Assembly: GCA_015680685.1 (NCBI GenBank)
Contig: MNCI01003111.1
Span: forward strand, 52,030-116,029
Source of the DNA: Gnetum montanum
Taxonomy: Eukaryota; Streptophyta; Gnetopsida; Gnetales; Gnetaceae
Length of the DNA stretch: 64,000 bases
Direction: 5' to 3'
A model generated the notes under the pieces. That model was not told the origin of the DNA. It did no database searches and worked only from the letters and a program-made list of their open reading frames with translations. A program made the position numbers and the translations under genes. The stretch's first letter is position 1. Each line of letters opens with the position of its first letter. Below are positions 21,868 to 34,375 of this stretch, in pieces.

Positions 21868-22396
21868 TGAGTCATGATTTGCCTAGTCTTGATGTGGGAG
21901 CCTTGACATTGGAGCCTTATTATTGCTATTTGTTCTTTGCTGTGATGTCAGGGTCTAGATCTAACATCGTGATATATACATTAGCCTATAAATATAGTGA
22001 TTGGGCTCTATTTTTTAATAGTTTTTCATTACCAAATAACACTTAACATTTGGTAGCCTAATAGCACTATATGTGTTCAGGATGTGTCATGGAAAGTGGG
22101 ATAGTTACTTGTGTTAGGCTAGTTTAGATCTTATTTTCCACTGTTCATTATCTTAGTTAATTTGTCTCTTTATCATCATTAGGAGTAGCATAGAATTAGA
22201 CAACATCATATGCCTCACTTTGGACTAAGCCATATGTGACAAAGCTACTACTAGTCCAAGTGGGAAGATAGCAAATTACGATCAAAGCTTAATGATCTAG
22301 ATTCCACAACTAGTCCCATCTGCGAAATTTGACTTAATCATGCATGAACGCTTGTGATTCATATGGTTGAGAATAGGGGTACCTCACCGCTCATCA
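21868..22396 (+). repeat. Element C 5' LTR (internal deletion)
   Basis: Starts TGAGTCATGATTTGCC, ends CCGCTCATCA. Relative to the 3' LTR it lacks about 320 bases after ATAGTTTTT, removing R and the leader. Confidence 0.85.
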
Positions 22397-22415
22397 TTGG
22401 CACCATTTCCATGGA
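22397..22415 (+). other. Primer-binding site of element C
   Basis: TTGGCACCATTTCCATGGA directly after the LTR, a variant of the tRNA-Asp site. Confidence 0.65.
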
Positions 22416-22529
22416 TGGTGCTAGTTATCTAGATTAATTATACTATACATGATCGTTGTAAAGGTATTAACAATCTATCTTTTAAAAAATATAAATATTT
22501 TAAGTCACACACATTATTAGGCAAAACCA

Positions 22530-24966
22530 TGTTTCCTTCACATAGGACCAATAACGCATCATATGATGAGAACACTGGTAGGAGAAATTATAGGATATAT
22601 ATTGAAGAAAATTAGAGTGAACAACCTTAAGTAGGGGTTTCCTATGCTCATTTAGACCTTTGCTACACTCAAAGACTACATTCAACTAGTGTAGAAAATC
22701 CTAGAGGAGATGGAGTAAGTCCTAGATCAAGGAGGACTTCAAGGCCTAGGACCTCCTCTAAACATAGACAAGATAAATCAAGGGACCATGGGAAGAACTA
22801 TAGAAGCCATGATGATTCTTCTAGTTTCTCATCTTCCTCTTCCTCTTCAACATCTAATTCTAATGAAGATGAACACAAGTATAGAGATAGATCTCCACTA
22901 CGAGGTCAAGACAAAGATAGAAATTGAACCCAAGGGCAAAATCAAAGACATCATAATGAGCATAAATAGGATCATCACAATCAAACGAATAGAAATAGAA
23001 ATTTTCATCACAACATTTTTGATGACAATGAACCCTTATTGGTCACTAAGAGCCTAATGTAGATCAAAAAGGTAATTAAGATACCTCATAGGCATTGCAA
23101 GTTAATTCGCCTACCTAGGCTTGATATAAAAAATACCCCTAAATTCGTAGGAGGCTATGATTCTAATCCACAACATCATCTACAAGCCTTCCATAATGCC
23201 TGTGCCTTATGCAACATTGAAAGTGGGTGGCAAAAGCTTAAGCTCTTTCCTAGGACACTAATCAATGAAGTTGAAAGTTGGTATAGATCATTGGAACCAA
23301 GTTCCATTCACCAGTGGTCCACAATGCTGGAACTTTTCAACAAAAAATACGAAACTTATGCGAGAGTGTCCAACCTAAGGAAAGAAATCCAAGAGTGGTA
23401 GCAAGAAAATCATGAACCCTTGGAAGTGGCCTTGGAAAGATACTATTGGCTACTACGTAGATGCCCAGGCCATGGTTTCTCTAAGAAAAAGTAACTTTTC
23501 CACATCATAGATGGGCTTTGTAATGAAATAAGGAAGATCCTTGGGATGTATGCTCTAGGTCAATTATGCAAGCTACAAACCCATTAGATCAAAGAGTTAA
23601 TCAAGCATGTGGTGAAACAAGAAGGAGAGCTATATAGATGAGAGACTGTAGAGGAAAAAAACTAGGACCCAACTCTTCAAAAGAGAAAGGTCCATATCTA
23701 TGATGAGGAAAAAGAGGTAACGCTTGATGAGATGATTTTATAATGAACCTTGCCAATACAAAATTCTCTCGTTGAGCTTAAAGCAAAGTTGGATAAGATG
23801 TTAGAACTAATGGATGATAAAGTTAAAACTTATGAAGAAATCATAGAGGAGAGAGTGGTGCAAAATGAATCAAGTGATCACAACAAAAGAAGGAAAAAGA
23901 ACCAAGAAATAAATAGGAACACTTTTTGGCAAGAAGGAAAAATGGCTAAAGGAAGTGAGGCTATAAACTCAACCATAGACAAAGATAATGGATGTGACAT
24001 TTGCATATATGATCATTTGAAGGGCCATTGCCCAATCTTGTTGCATCTACATAAGAGTTGGACAAGGGCATTAAATCTGAAGCTTATACAAAAGTACATG
24101 CCCATGAGATTTCCTCTTCTACGCAATAATTTTAGATAACCCCAAAACCAACTGTACTATCCTAGGGGGACTTATTACCAACCTCAACACTCGCATCAAG
24201 CACAATGGCAACAACCACAGTCATGGGGGAGGCCACCACCAAACCAACCCTATCCTTCCTACCAATTGAACCCACATGGATATTATGTTCAACATCCTAT
24301 TTCACCAACTAGTTTTACTTCCTCTACTTAAAATCACCACTACCACTCTCCCAAATATCACTATCCCACAACATCTTATATGAGATCACCACCTCACACC
24401 TCTTATCCTTTAGCATATCCTCAATATTCTCATACTCACATACCACTGCTAGCAACATAGGAAGGTTTGACACCACAACATTAACAAAAAGATGCCACTT
24501 ATGCTGTGAATGTGCATAGACATGCTAATACCAGTGGGCCTCAACCGCAATGTAGAAAACATACCTTTTCAAGGAAAGGCCATAAGTTAAAGCAAACTAT
24601 GCATGGACCCACCACATCATCCAAGCCAACACAATGCTAATCTAGTGCAATGCCTTCCTTTTCACAACCAATGTCCTCTGACCCTACACAACAGCCAACA
24701 ACCATCACCACTTTAACACAAGACATAAACGATGAACCTATTGTTGTGGAAAGACAATTGAATCCATGCATCATTGCTAATAGTAAAGGGTGTAACTACA
24801 GACCAGAAATTCAAAATATTAACACAACCCACAACAAAGCTAAGGAACAAGTGTGTGAACAAAGACTAGTTTATGTAGTAACCACTAAACCAGAAGACAC
24901 CCGGTGGTTTGAAAATGAGATTGTTTCAAAGATGCATGGAGACAATGGATCTGCCTATGAGTTCTA
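22530..24966 (+). pseudogene. Element C gag with protease-RT linker remnant
   Basis: Charged N-terminal stretch (22690-23040), gag core about 23140-23560 (VGGYDSNPQHHLQAF-like, LFPRTLI), open frame 23750-24139 with the knuckle CDICIYDHLKGHC (23993-24031), then a Pro/Gln/Tyr-rich tail. The frame 24650-24967 ends with a piece (YVVTTKPEDTRW) that in G lies between protease and RT (YVVATRQEDTQW). Pol was therefore removed from protease and again from RT onward. Stops occur. Confidence 0.8.
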
Positions 24967-26909
24967 AACTTAAGAAAATGGACCGAACAAAGGACTTAGA
25001 TGCATATATCTTACAAAACTAATAAGTATTTTTTCACTTATTTTTTATTTTACAACTTTTTTTTACACATTCTTTATTTTATATCTTTTTGTTTTCATGT
25101 ATTTAATATTTTTCAAAAATATTTTTATACCATCGTTAGTATATTTGATATTTCTTGACAATTTTACACTTTCTTTTATATTTTCTTCTATTTATTTTTG
25201 GTATGATTTTCTAAGTTTTTGTTAATAAGTGCTAGGTACATTGGTAATGTGTTGCTTGATGGTGGTATGTACTTTCTTGTTATTTGATTGTTGGTGTCTG
25301 GTTTCTGGATTTGAATTTTGTTACAGATAATTAGGACATGTTTCTTTCTCATGCAACAGGTAGTGAGTCCACAACATCCATCCATCCACAAACTCTATGG
25401 TTTTCCTTGTTCTAGAAATGTGTAGTTCCTTTTTCATTAATGAAACTTTAACAAACTTGTGACTTTGGTAGTTTTTGAAATTAGAAAGGATTCAAAGGTT
25501 TAAACAAGGTGTGGCTTCAAAGGGATTCAGTATTCTTTATGCCTTTCTTTCTATCTAGGTGCATGTGTGTTTTCATGGATTTCTTACCATTCCATGTCGA
25601 CTAATAAAAGGAAGTTGAATAAGTCTTTTCATGGTGTGGTTCTCATCACAAAAGAAAAAAAAGGATGGGAATTCAAAGCACACCCCTTAGACATAATAAA
25701 GGGGCTACAAGAATTGATTATGGGACTAGAAAGACATGTTACCCACACCTGAAGATCCCCTCTAACTAAGGCCCTTCATCACTTCCTACTTCTCTTTTCT
25801 TTCGTAATAAGGAATAGTGGCTATTCTGTGGAAGCACTCTTGTGTCTCAAGGGATGGACTAGTCTTAGAATAGCAAAGTCACTGAATGAGGTTGGTTTTG
25901 GTTTGGACTATGGATGGATCCTATCAAGTCATTTAATCATAAAATCCACAAGGGACTTCATGTGACCTTAATTAGGAACTCCATTCCACTCTCTCTCTCA
26001 TCCATCTATGCTTTCCATGTCTCACCTCGCTATTGGTTTCATGTTCTTATTCAATGTCCGAATTTGATGTATTGGAATTCTTAGGTAGTTTCTTGCAAGT
26101 TTTTGTACTTAACCTTCTATAACCATTAATCATCCACGAAGCCCACGGACTCTTTGGTTTTAAGTTATGCAAGGGCATAAAAGGCCTCTACCTACTTTGG
26201 GTAAGACCCACTTGCATATCTTTTGGTTGGATTAGTTAAGGTCTTTATCCTTAGACACTCTTACAATCAAATTATTTTTATTTATCCCTTCAATGAGATC
26301 CAATTGTGCACATCTTCACAACATTTTTTAGTGAACTTTCCTTTTTATTATTGTGATTTATTACACCCTCTTCAAATACTTCCTTGTGTTGAACCTTTTC
26401 AAATTTAATGGATCGCTTATCTATTCTACCCTATTTGTCAACCTTCCCGCTAACACTACTAAAGGAATCAATCTACCACAATCACAACCTAGTTGAGTGT
26501 AACCACTGACAAGACAAGGTATTTACCAGCTATGTGTTACACATTGCATACTAATTGACAATTTTATTGTGATTATAGTGGGAAGCATGGACTACAAGTG
26601 GGACTATCTTCACCAAGGATGATGTAGTAGTATCATACGATGAGGACCATTCATGATCGTTGGATCTTCTCTCTGGCTCTTTAGTTGCCAAGAGGTATTG
26701 GATGTCAATTTTATCCATGGTGTTTACTTCTCTTATCATAAACACCCAATTTTATAAAAATTGTGATTCCGTACACTTGAGCACTTAGAGTTTATTGTTC
26801 CATTTTAGTCAACCTGTATGTCAGTCATTAATCCCATACCTACCCAATATATTATTTTGTAAGGAACTTGTTCCTCATTTTGTTTAAATCAAGGACAAGT
26901 TTTCATTCA
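24967..26909 (+). other. Element C 3' noncoding region
   Basis: Begins right after the gag/linker remnant and matches the post-pol noncoding regions of A, B, G and H (CAACAGGTAGTGAGTCCACA, CCCTCTAACTAAGGCCCTTC). Includes the hairpin block 26167-26217. The usual purine tract before the LTR is missing. Confidence 0.75.
26167..26217 (+). promoter_or_regulatory. Conserved 3' hairpin block, element C
   Basis: ATGCAAGGG and ACCCACTTGCAT can pair (7 bp, one bulge, then GG/CC) around a loop of about 30. Same block in B at 35937-35979 and H at 48722-48772; degenerate in A and G. Confidence 0.55.
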
Positions 26910-27758
26910 AGCCTTGACATTGGAGCCTTGTTATTGTTGTTTATTCTTTGTTGTGACATTGGGGCCATGACATCACCTATGTGACATCAGGGTCTGGATC
27001 CAATGTCGAGTATTCTACATTGGGGTACATACACCGACCTATAAATATAGTGCCTAGGATCCAATTTTTGATAGTTTTTTGTTAGTCAGGTTTTAGTTTT
27101 TAGTCAAAGTAGTGAAGATTTGGCAATTTATTCTTTACATAGTTAGAATATTTTCTGAGTGTCCACAGAAGGAGTCTAGGTGTGTATGGTTCTTTATTCG
27201 AACACTAATGTACCTACATGAAACAGTGTGATGGAAATAAAAATGAACTCTTTTCACAATCCTTGTAGCACTGAGAATAGATTAATGTTTCTTTTAATGC
27301 ACTTTACTTTACTGCATTTGAATTAAGTAGTTACTTTCAAGTAGTTAATGAACACAAGCACTACCACTTTGAGCATACATATAGTGCTTGGTAACCCAGT
27401 AATGCTTAACATTTGGTAGCCCAGTAGCACTATATGTGTTTAGGACATGTCAAGGAAAGTGGGATGGTTACTTGTGTTAGGCTAGTTTAGATCTTATTTT
27501 CCATTATTCATTAGCTTAGTTAATTTATCTCTTTATTGTCATTGGGAGCAGCATAGAATTAGACAACATCATATGCCTCACTTTGGACTAAACCATACAT
27601 GACAAAGCTACCACTAGTCTAAGTGGGAAGACAGTGAACTACAATCAAAGCCTAATGATTTGATGCCACAGCTAGTCCCATCCACAGAACTCAACCAGAT
27701 CATGTGTGAATGCTTATGATTCATATGGTTGAGTGTAGGGATACCTCGCCACTCATCA
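26910..27758 (+). repeat. Element C 3' LTR
   Basis: Starts inside the LTR at AGCCTTGACATTGG (first bases deleted), TATA box TATAAATA at 27040-27047, ends GCCACTCATCA. About 850 bases. Confidence 0.85.
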
Positions 27759-30700
27759 ACACCTCTACCATCTATTCCATCTATGCTAGGGGAAATCCAA
27801 ACACACCCATAGCAAAGAAAGGCCATGAGGGTTGTTAAGTTATAACTAGAGAGCAATTTGAGTGGTTATGAGCCTAAATCTCGAACAAGGATTTTCTTTA
27901 GGATGAATAGTCAACCAAAACCCTCACAAACACCCACAATTGATAACCCTACATTCATCACTTCTAAAATTACCCTTGAGCCTTCTTCACACCAAATGTC
28001 CTATAATGTGCATACCATCATGTTGATCCATGTGGTCACTCATTGGATTAAGGTTCGCTACATTCCTAGGAAATGATCTGATCCTAGGAGCCCATTTATC
28101 TATTTGTAGATACCAGGAAATGATCTGTGCAAGGCTTTATTGGACTTAGGTTCTGAAGTGAATTTAATCTAACAAGAAATGTATAAGATATAGAACTTAC
28201 CTCCATTAAAAAAATGCAACATAAGATTGAAGCTTTTCAATTAGTCCATCACTATCCCCTTGTGGGATTAGTGGAAGACATTGTGAACATCATTTGTGAG
28301 TGGTCTTATCTTGTAGACTTCCTGGTGATCCATGTGGATAATTGAAAGGGGCCTTCCCTATTATGATGAAAAGGGCTTGGCTTAGCATAATTGATGCCAT
28401 GATGGGGATTTGAGATCTTTCCTTGAAAATCTCCAAGAAAAATAAATTTGCAAGAATAGAGAAGAAATGAGTTCCATGCATCACATATAGTGACATAGGA
28501 TGCCATTACATGCAAAAGATATGGGTCATACAAAGTGCATCTAGTAAAGGATGCAATAAGAGTGTCGAGACATCTAATGTTCAAAAGTACTTATATGTAG
28601 TAGCTACAAAATTGGAAGGTGCTCAGTGGCTAATAGTAAAAAGTGAGGCAAATTCAAAAATATGCATGAAACCAACAGAAATCCTCACAAGTACTTAAAT
28701 CAAGTATATGGATGAAATAGAACAAATCAATAGCTAACTCTCCCATGCATAGACTGAGATGGATTAGATGAAGTTGCAGACCCTAGATCAGTTCAAGTAG
28801 GGGCCCTTTGAACTAAAGACCTTATTGGCTAATCTAGAATATGCTTATCTTAATAACATTAAGTTAGTAATCATAAATGTCCATCTTGCTTAAGAACAAA
28901 AGAAGAGGATGATTAAAGTAGTAAACAAATGGTGAATAGCCCTTGTTTGGTCATATCATGAACTAACATGAATAAATCTAAGGATATGCTAGCATTGGAT
29001 CTACATAGACCTCTCCATCAAACCAAGAATGCAACCACATAAGAGGTTGAATCCTAAGCTTAAGCAAGTTATCAAGGATGAAATTGAACAACTTCTTAAG
29101 GTAGGATTCATTTATTCCATTGTAGACAATAAGTGGGTTAGCCCACTAGTCATTTACCAAAGAAAGACAGTAAATTTAGGGTCTACATAAACTACAAGCA
29201 TTTGAACATGACAACTTTCAAGGATTATTTTCCATTGTCATTTTTGGATCACGTGCTAGATACTATCATAGGATATGACTATTTCAATTTTTTGGATGGT
29301 TATGGTGGCTATAACCAAATCTAGATAACACTAGAGGATGAGGAAAAAATAACCTTCATAAGTCCATGGGGGACTTTTGCATACCAAAAAAAATGCCCTT
29401 TGGCATTTACAATATCCCTACTACTTTCCAATGCTTGGTGTTTAGCATTACGCAATAGCAAATTGGTAGCAATGTGGAGGTCTTCATGGATGACTTCTCC
29501 ACTTATGGTATTAATTTTGAGCAATCTTTGGACCATCTTAAGCAAATGTTGAAATGCTACATAAAGACAAACTTAAGGCTAAATTGGCAGAAAGCCCATT
29601 TCATGGTCCAAGAGGGCATATTCTTGGGACATAAAGTTTCAGAAAAAGGGATTGAGGTGGATCTAGAGAAAGTACGAGTCATCCAAGGAATCTCCATACA
29701 TCCTAAAATAGTAAAAGACATGATGTTATTTCTTGGACACACTAGTTGCTATCAATGCTTCACTAATAACTTCTCCAAAATTGCCAACACACTAGTGGAG
29801 TTAATCAAGAAGGATGTACTCTTTACCTAGACTAAGGAATGCAAGCATGCATTCCAATAATTAAAGTAAAAGCTCATGGAAAATCCTATTCTATGTGCTC
29901 CAAATTGGTCCATACCTTTTCACATCATGATGGATGCATCCAATTATACATTAGGAGTAGTGCTCACATAATTGGATGATAAAAAATGTCCATACTATAT
30001 CCATTGTGCAAGAAAAAGCATTTTTAGTGCACAACTAAATTATACCACTAAGAAGAAGCTTATGGTGGTGGTATAACCCTTAGAAAAATTCAATCACTAT
30101 GTGCTTGGATACAAAATCTTTGTACACATGGATTACAATGCTATCCATTTCCTAATGAACAAGTCAATGGTGAGTCCCCATGTCATATGGTGGTTGGTAA
30201 TTTTGTAGAAGGTTGACCATACAATGATGGACAAAAAGGTAACTAAGAGTGTGATTACTAACTACTTATCTTGCTTGTGATGGGATTGTAAAGGAGATGA
30301 GAAGCCTTTATCTAATCAATTTTTAGATGAACTCCTCTTTGCTAAACCCCTTAATGTTTAGTCTTCTAGGGGTAACAACTAGTATGATGGTTTCCTCTCT
30401 TATCTTCTCAATTAGGATATTCTATAGGAATGGGATAATAAGAAGAAATAATAGTTTCTTCACTAAGCCAAACAATATATGGAAATTCAAGGTAATGTTT
30501 ACAAGGTTTATGTTGATGGCTTAGTGTGATAATGTTTTCTTGATGTTGATCAACTATGAATCCTCTAGGATGCTTATGAAGGTCCTTGCAAGGGCCATTA
30601 TGCTAGTTGAAGGATAATCATGAAGATTCTCATAGCATGGTACTTCTAGCCAACAATTTTCAAGGATGTTCATCATTTTTCCCATTTTTGCAATGCTGCC

Positions 30701-31720
30701 AATGAGATGTAGTAATGACAACCTAAATGGAAGGGCCTAAATAGTGGATCTAACTACTGGAGCTCTTTGTCCTTTGGGGCATTAACTTTATAGAACCCAT
30801 CACTCCCATGTCTAATGGGAAGGTGTACATCATTGTAGATATTAACTACTATACTAAGTGGGCTAAATTTGTAATCATCACTATTTGTTCATCTTTAACT
30901 GCAACATAATTTATCCAAAAAAATGTGGTAACTAGGCTTGGTGTGCTAAGAGCACTTATTTCTAATAATGGAACTCATTTTAAAGGGACTGATTTTCAAA
31001 AATTGATGCAATGGTTGGGGGTGCAACATAAACTCATAACTCCCTATCATTCCTAAACTAATTGTCAAGAAAAAGTTAGTAATAGGTAGAAAACCTAAAT
31101 ACTAACATGTACAATCAACAAATATAGGAAACACTCGGGCATGAAACTCAATAATGCTCTATTGGCTTATTGATCCACTTGGAAACTTCCTATAGGGTAC
31201 TCTCCTTATGAGTTGATGTACAGAAAGATACATAAACTTATAATCTAAGTAGAGCTCCATACACTCTCAACTACTTTTGATCTTGATCTTAACCTTGATC
31301 TAACATAACAAGAATGCCTAATGATAATGAATATGCTAGATGAAAATTGATAAGTAGCCCTAACAATGAATGATGTGCACAAGGCACATTCCAAACAATG
31401 TCATGATGCCCGAATAAGAAGAGTTAAATTCTAGCCTGGTGATAATGTGCTTTCCTGGAATTCCATGCATGTACCATAAAGTACTAAATTCCAAACATTA
31501 TTGGAAGTCCCTTATATCATTCATGTAACTTTTCCTTCTAGTGCCATGACTGTCTACCATCCTTGCTCAGAAAAGTGACTGCTAGTCAACATCCAACAAA
31601 TAAAGCCATTCTTAAAGCCTATAGTAACTAGCAATACTAACACCTTCAACCAAGCATGCTATATATTTTGAATCTCCCCCTCTCAACTTAGTTGTGGGGG
31701 AGACTACTATTCATATTAAC
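27759..31720 (+). pseudogene. Element B gag end and pol remnant
   Basis: Continues B gag/pol after C. Parts: linker RMNSQPKPSQTP (27901); protease with LLDLGSEVNLI (Leu in place of the usual Ser/Thr) near 28140; linker YVVATKLEGAQW; RT from 29160 with the active-site region EVFMDDFSTYG (29478); LGHTSCYQCF; RNase H near 29930; integrase 30560-31140 with the HH-CC and DDE regions heavily damaged; GPY/F end 31420-31640. Far more stops than in A or G, so it is older or longer dead. Athila lineage by the RT block order. Confidence 0.85.
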
Positions 31721-31811
31721 ATCTTATGAGGCTTAAACTGATTTCTCGCTTTTTTATTTTACACTTTTATTCATATGTTTTTACTTTCTTGATTATTTTG
31801 TCACTTATTAT
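31721..31811 (+). other. Element B 3' noncoding region, first part
   Basis: T-rich sequence after the GGGGGAGA end of pol. It is interrupted at about 31811 by segment F and resumes near 34930. Confidence 0.6.
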
Positions 31812-32222
31812 TGTTGGCGACCGTTTGGGACGCGATCGCCAACCAATGTCCTTGAACGGGATTTAGGTGCTTGCTAGTCTTTAGCAACACCAAGGCCCAG
31901 ATACCTCCAAATAGACTTAGTAGTTAATGTGAGTATGCGTGTGTGCTATTGCGGTGTGCTGTTGTGAAAAATGAAACGATTAGGTTGTGTGTAAAACTAT
32001 CAATGACTTATCTTAAAGAGATTTAGCCAGCTTTGCAAAGTACTGTGAGTTGTTGAGAGTTCCTATTTTATTCAATTGCCTAGTCTATGCAATCCTTATA
32101 ATACCTACTTATAACAAATAAAGTTTTGCAAAAACATTTGAGCACAACTTTGCAAATCTACTTCTAATTTTCCCCAGAGAAAGAGATAGTTCCACAAGAA
32201 AACTAGAAATAGAGTGAGATTC

Positions 32223-32531
32223 NNNNNNNNNNNNNNNNNNNNNNNNNNNNNNNNNNNNNNNNNNNNNNNNNNNNNNNNNNNNNNNNNNNNNNNNNNNNNN
32301 NNNNNNNNNNNNNNNNNNNNNNNNNNNNNNNNNNNNNNNNNNNNNNNNNNNNNNNNNNNNNNNNNNNNNNNNNNNNNNNNNNNNNNNNNNNNNNNNNNNN
32401 NNNNNNNNNNNNNNNNNNNNNNNNNNNNNNNNNNNNNNNNNNNNNNNNNNNNNNNNNNNNNNNNNNNNNNNNNNNNNNNNNNNNNNNNNNNNNNNNNNNN
32501 NNNNNNNNNNNNNNNNNNNNNNNNNNNNNNN
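32223..32531. other. Assembly gap (309 N)
   Basis: Run of N. Open frames drawn across it are meaningless. Confidence 1.
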
Positions 32532-32905
32532 AAGCTCTTCTATGGCAAAATTTTAATAGAAATTTTCTATCATGCAACAAGAACAATAAGAACAATATAA
32601 AAATCCCAAAATTACTTGCCAAGTATGATACTATGTAAACCACTAGCTAAACAATTTTTAAAAAATAAAAAATAATAACCATAACTCATAGGACTATGAT
32701 AAAGAGGCTGAAATGTTATCTTTAGCAAGTCATCTTACAAGCAATCTTTCACAATGTCTTCTTTTCCAATGCTCTTCTAAGACTGACCACCCCCCGAGTG
32801 TGTGATATTTTCTTCTAACCCCTGAAGCCTTTTTATAGGGTCTCATAGGTAGTTAGATATTCCAAAATATCTTGGGTAACTTCTCTCCCAAGTAAGAAAG
32901 TTATA

Positions 32906-32957
32906 ACTTGCCCAACAAGTTAGGAGATATTACTTGCCCAACAAGTTAGGAAGTTAT
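32906..32957. repeat. 26-bp direct repeat with internal palindrome
   Basis: ACTTGCCCAACAAGTTAGGA occurs at 32906 and 32932. Each copy holds ACTTG...CAAGT, and the pair is framed by GTTATAAC. Confidence 0.8.
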
Positions 32958-33584
32958 AACTTATACATGAACTTAGGAGAAAATCATGCTAACATTAGCA
33001 TGTGTCTTTACAAACTTTACAAATATCTCTTTCATAAGTCAAAACCTATAATTTTAGTAAAGAAATCCAAAATCTCTATGTTTTTAATCTATTAAACCCT
33101 AGTCCAATTGCAATAAGCACTTCATACAATTGTCCTTTTATTTTTGTTGCATGTAAGAAAAATATGCTGAAATTATATTTAGCCACCAAACCATACGAAA
33201 TTGAAATTTTATTTTGTGACCTCAATTCCATGCATTTGGGTTTTGCACTTGCTTTCAGCAATGACGGTTTCTTCTGAATAAGCCATAACCCTGGTTCATC
33301 AGCTAAATAAACGCTTAGTTCTGCTGATTCAGTTGTGCACTTGTCTTACTATGTCTTCATGTCTCTGTAGCTACACTTGATGGATTGATAATGACGATGA
33401 AGAATGCATTGGCATCAGGTGCTACGGTGTTTCGTAATTTCTGTTTGCAGGTTCATCATTACAAAATATTCTCTGGAAGCATTTCTACTCTCTCTCTCTT
33501 TTTCCAAGCAGTTTCCTAGCTTCGCATATATCCCTGCATTTGGAGTACATATTAATCAAAGCTGTTCTAATAACAATATCTGCA

Positions 33585-34375
33585 TCAAAGCCCTTTTTCA
33601 AAATCAGGGCATGAACAAACTAGCCCTGGGAAATCATCCCCGATTCTCCTGCATTTGCAATACGCATCGATCAACGCATTGCCCATGGCAACATCCGAAT
33701 CCAAACCATGTTCTACAACCCAATCATGCATAAATCCTACATTCCTATCCCCAAATTCACAGCATCCATTGAGCAAACTCAAAACAGTGACCCTATCAGG
33801 GCAGACCCCGGCATCCCACATGACTTAAAGAATTTTGTAAGCCTTATCCAAGTATCCATTTTCGACGTAAGTCTCAACCATAGAGTTCCATGAAACTAGG
33901 GTTTTGTCAGGCATTTTATCAAACACTTTCTCGCAAGGTCTGGGTGGCAGCATTTGCTGAACATGAAAATGAATGAGTTCGCGACGATCGAGTTGGAATC
34001 AAGCTGAGCTCTTCTGGCATGGTGATACACATTCTAGCCTTGGTGCAAGTCCCAGAGCGTGGTGCAGGCCTTGGCCAGGAAAGAAAACATGAATTTATCG
34101 ATGACGACGCCTCTGTTTCAGCACATTTTCTCATACAAATCCAAAGCTCTCTGAAAGGGGCCTGTGCAAGTGTAGGATCTGATGAGCATGTTATAAGAAA
34201 AAGCTGAAACGGGTGCTACAGTGTTTTGGAGAGCGAATTCAGTGAGCCGGATTTGGCTGCAGAGTGTGTACATGGTGACGATCTTGCCGATAAGAGTTGA
34301 GTGCTTGGCATGGAGATCGGTGACAAGCAGGTGGGCATGGATTTGCTGATTGGTGGATGTCTTTCACAGTGAGAA
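33585..34375 (-). pseudogene. PPR (PLS-type) gene fragment, frameshifted
   Basis: Pentatricopeptide repeat proteins bind organelle RNA. Reading the minus strand from about 34370: QQIHAHLLVTDLHAKHSTLI, then FSYNMLIRSYTCTGPFQRAL, LDLYEKM, DKFMFSFLAKACTTL, DSNSIVANSFIFMFSKCCHP. After a frameshift come EKVFDKMPDKTLVSWNSMVE and YVENGYLDKAYKIL, then a stop. The open piece at 33821-33585 follows with MWDAGVCPDRVTVLSLLNGC and SDVAMGNALIDAYCKC. These are classic L and P motif phrases. Stops and at least two frameshifts break it, and both ends are lost. It lies inside an insertion within a retrotransposon, so it was moved there or the element landed around it. Confidence 0.85.

Larger units (their letters stand above)
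21868..27758 (+). mobile_element. Element C: gag-only Athila derivative inserted in element B gag
   Basis: LTRs at 21868-22396 and 26910-27758 flank a primer site, gag and a 3' noncoding region; RT, RNase H and integrase are absent. B gag stops at the left border and resumes at the right, so C is an insertion. No clean target duplication: left flank TCTAA, right flank ACACC. Confidence 0.85.

Noticed and set aside
21863-27763. Target duplication for element C
   Set aside because: Flanks TCTAA and ACACC do not match, so none is claimed.
32203-32643. ORFs spanning the run of N
   Set aside because: Open only because the gap has no stop codons.
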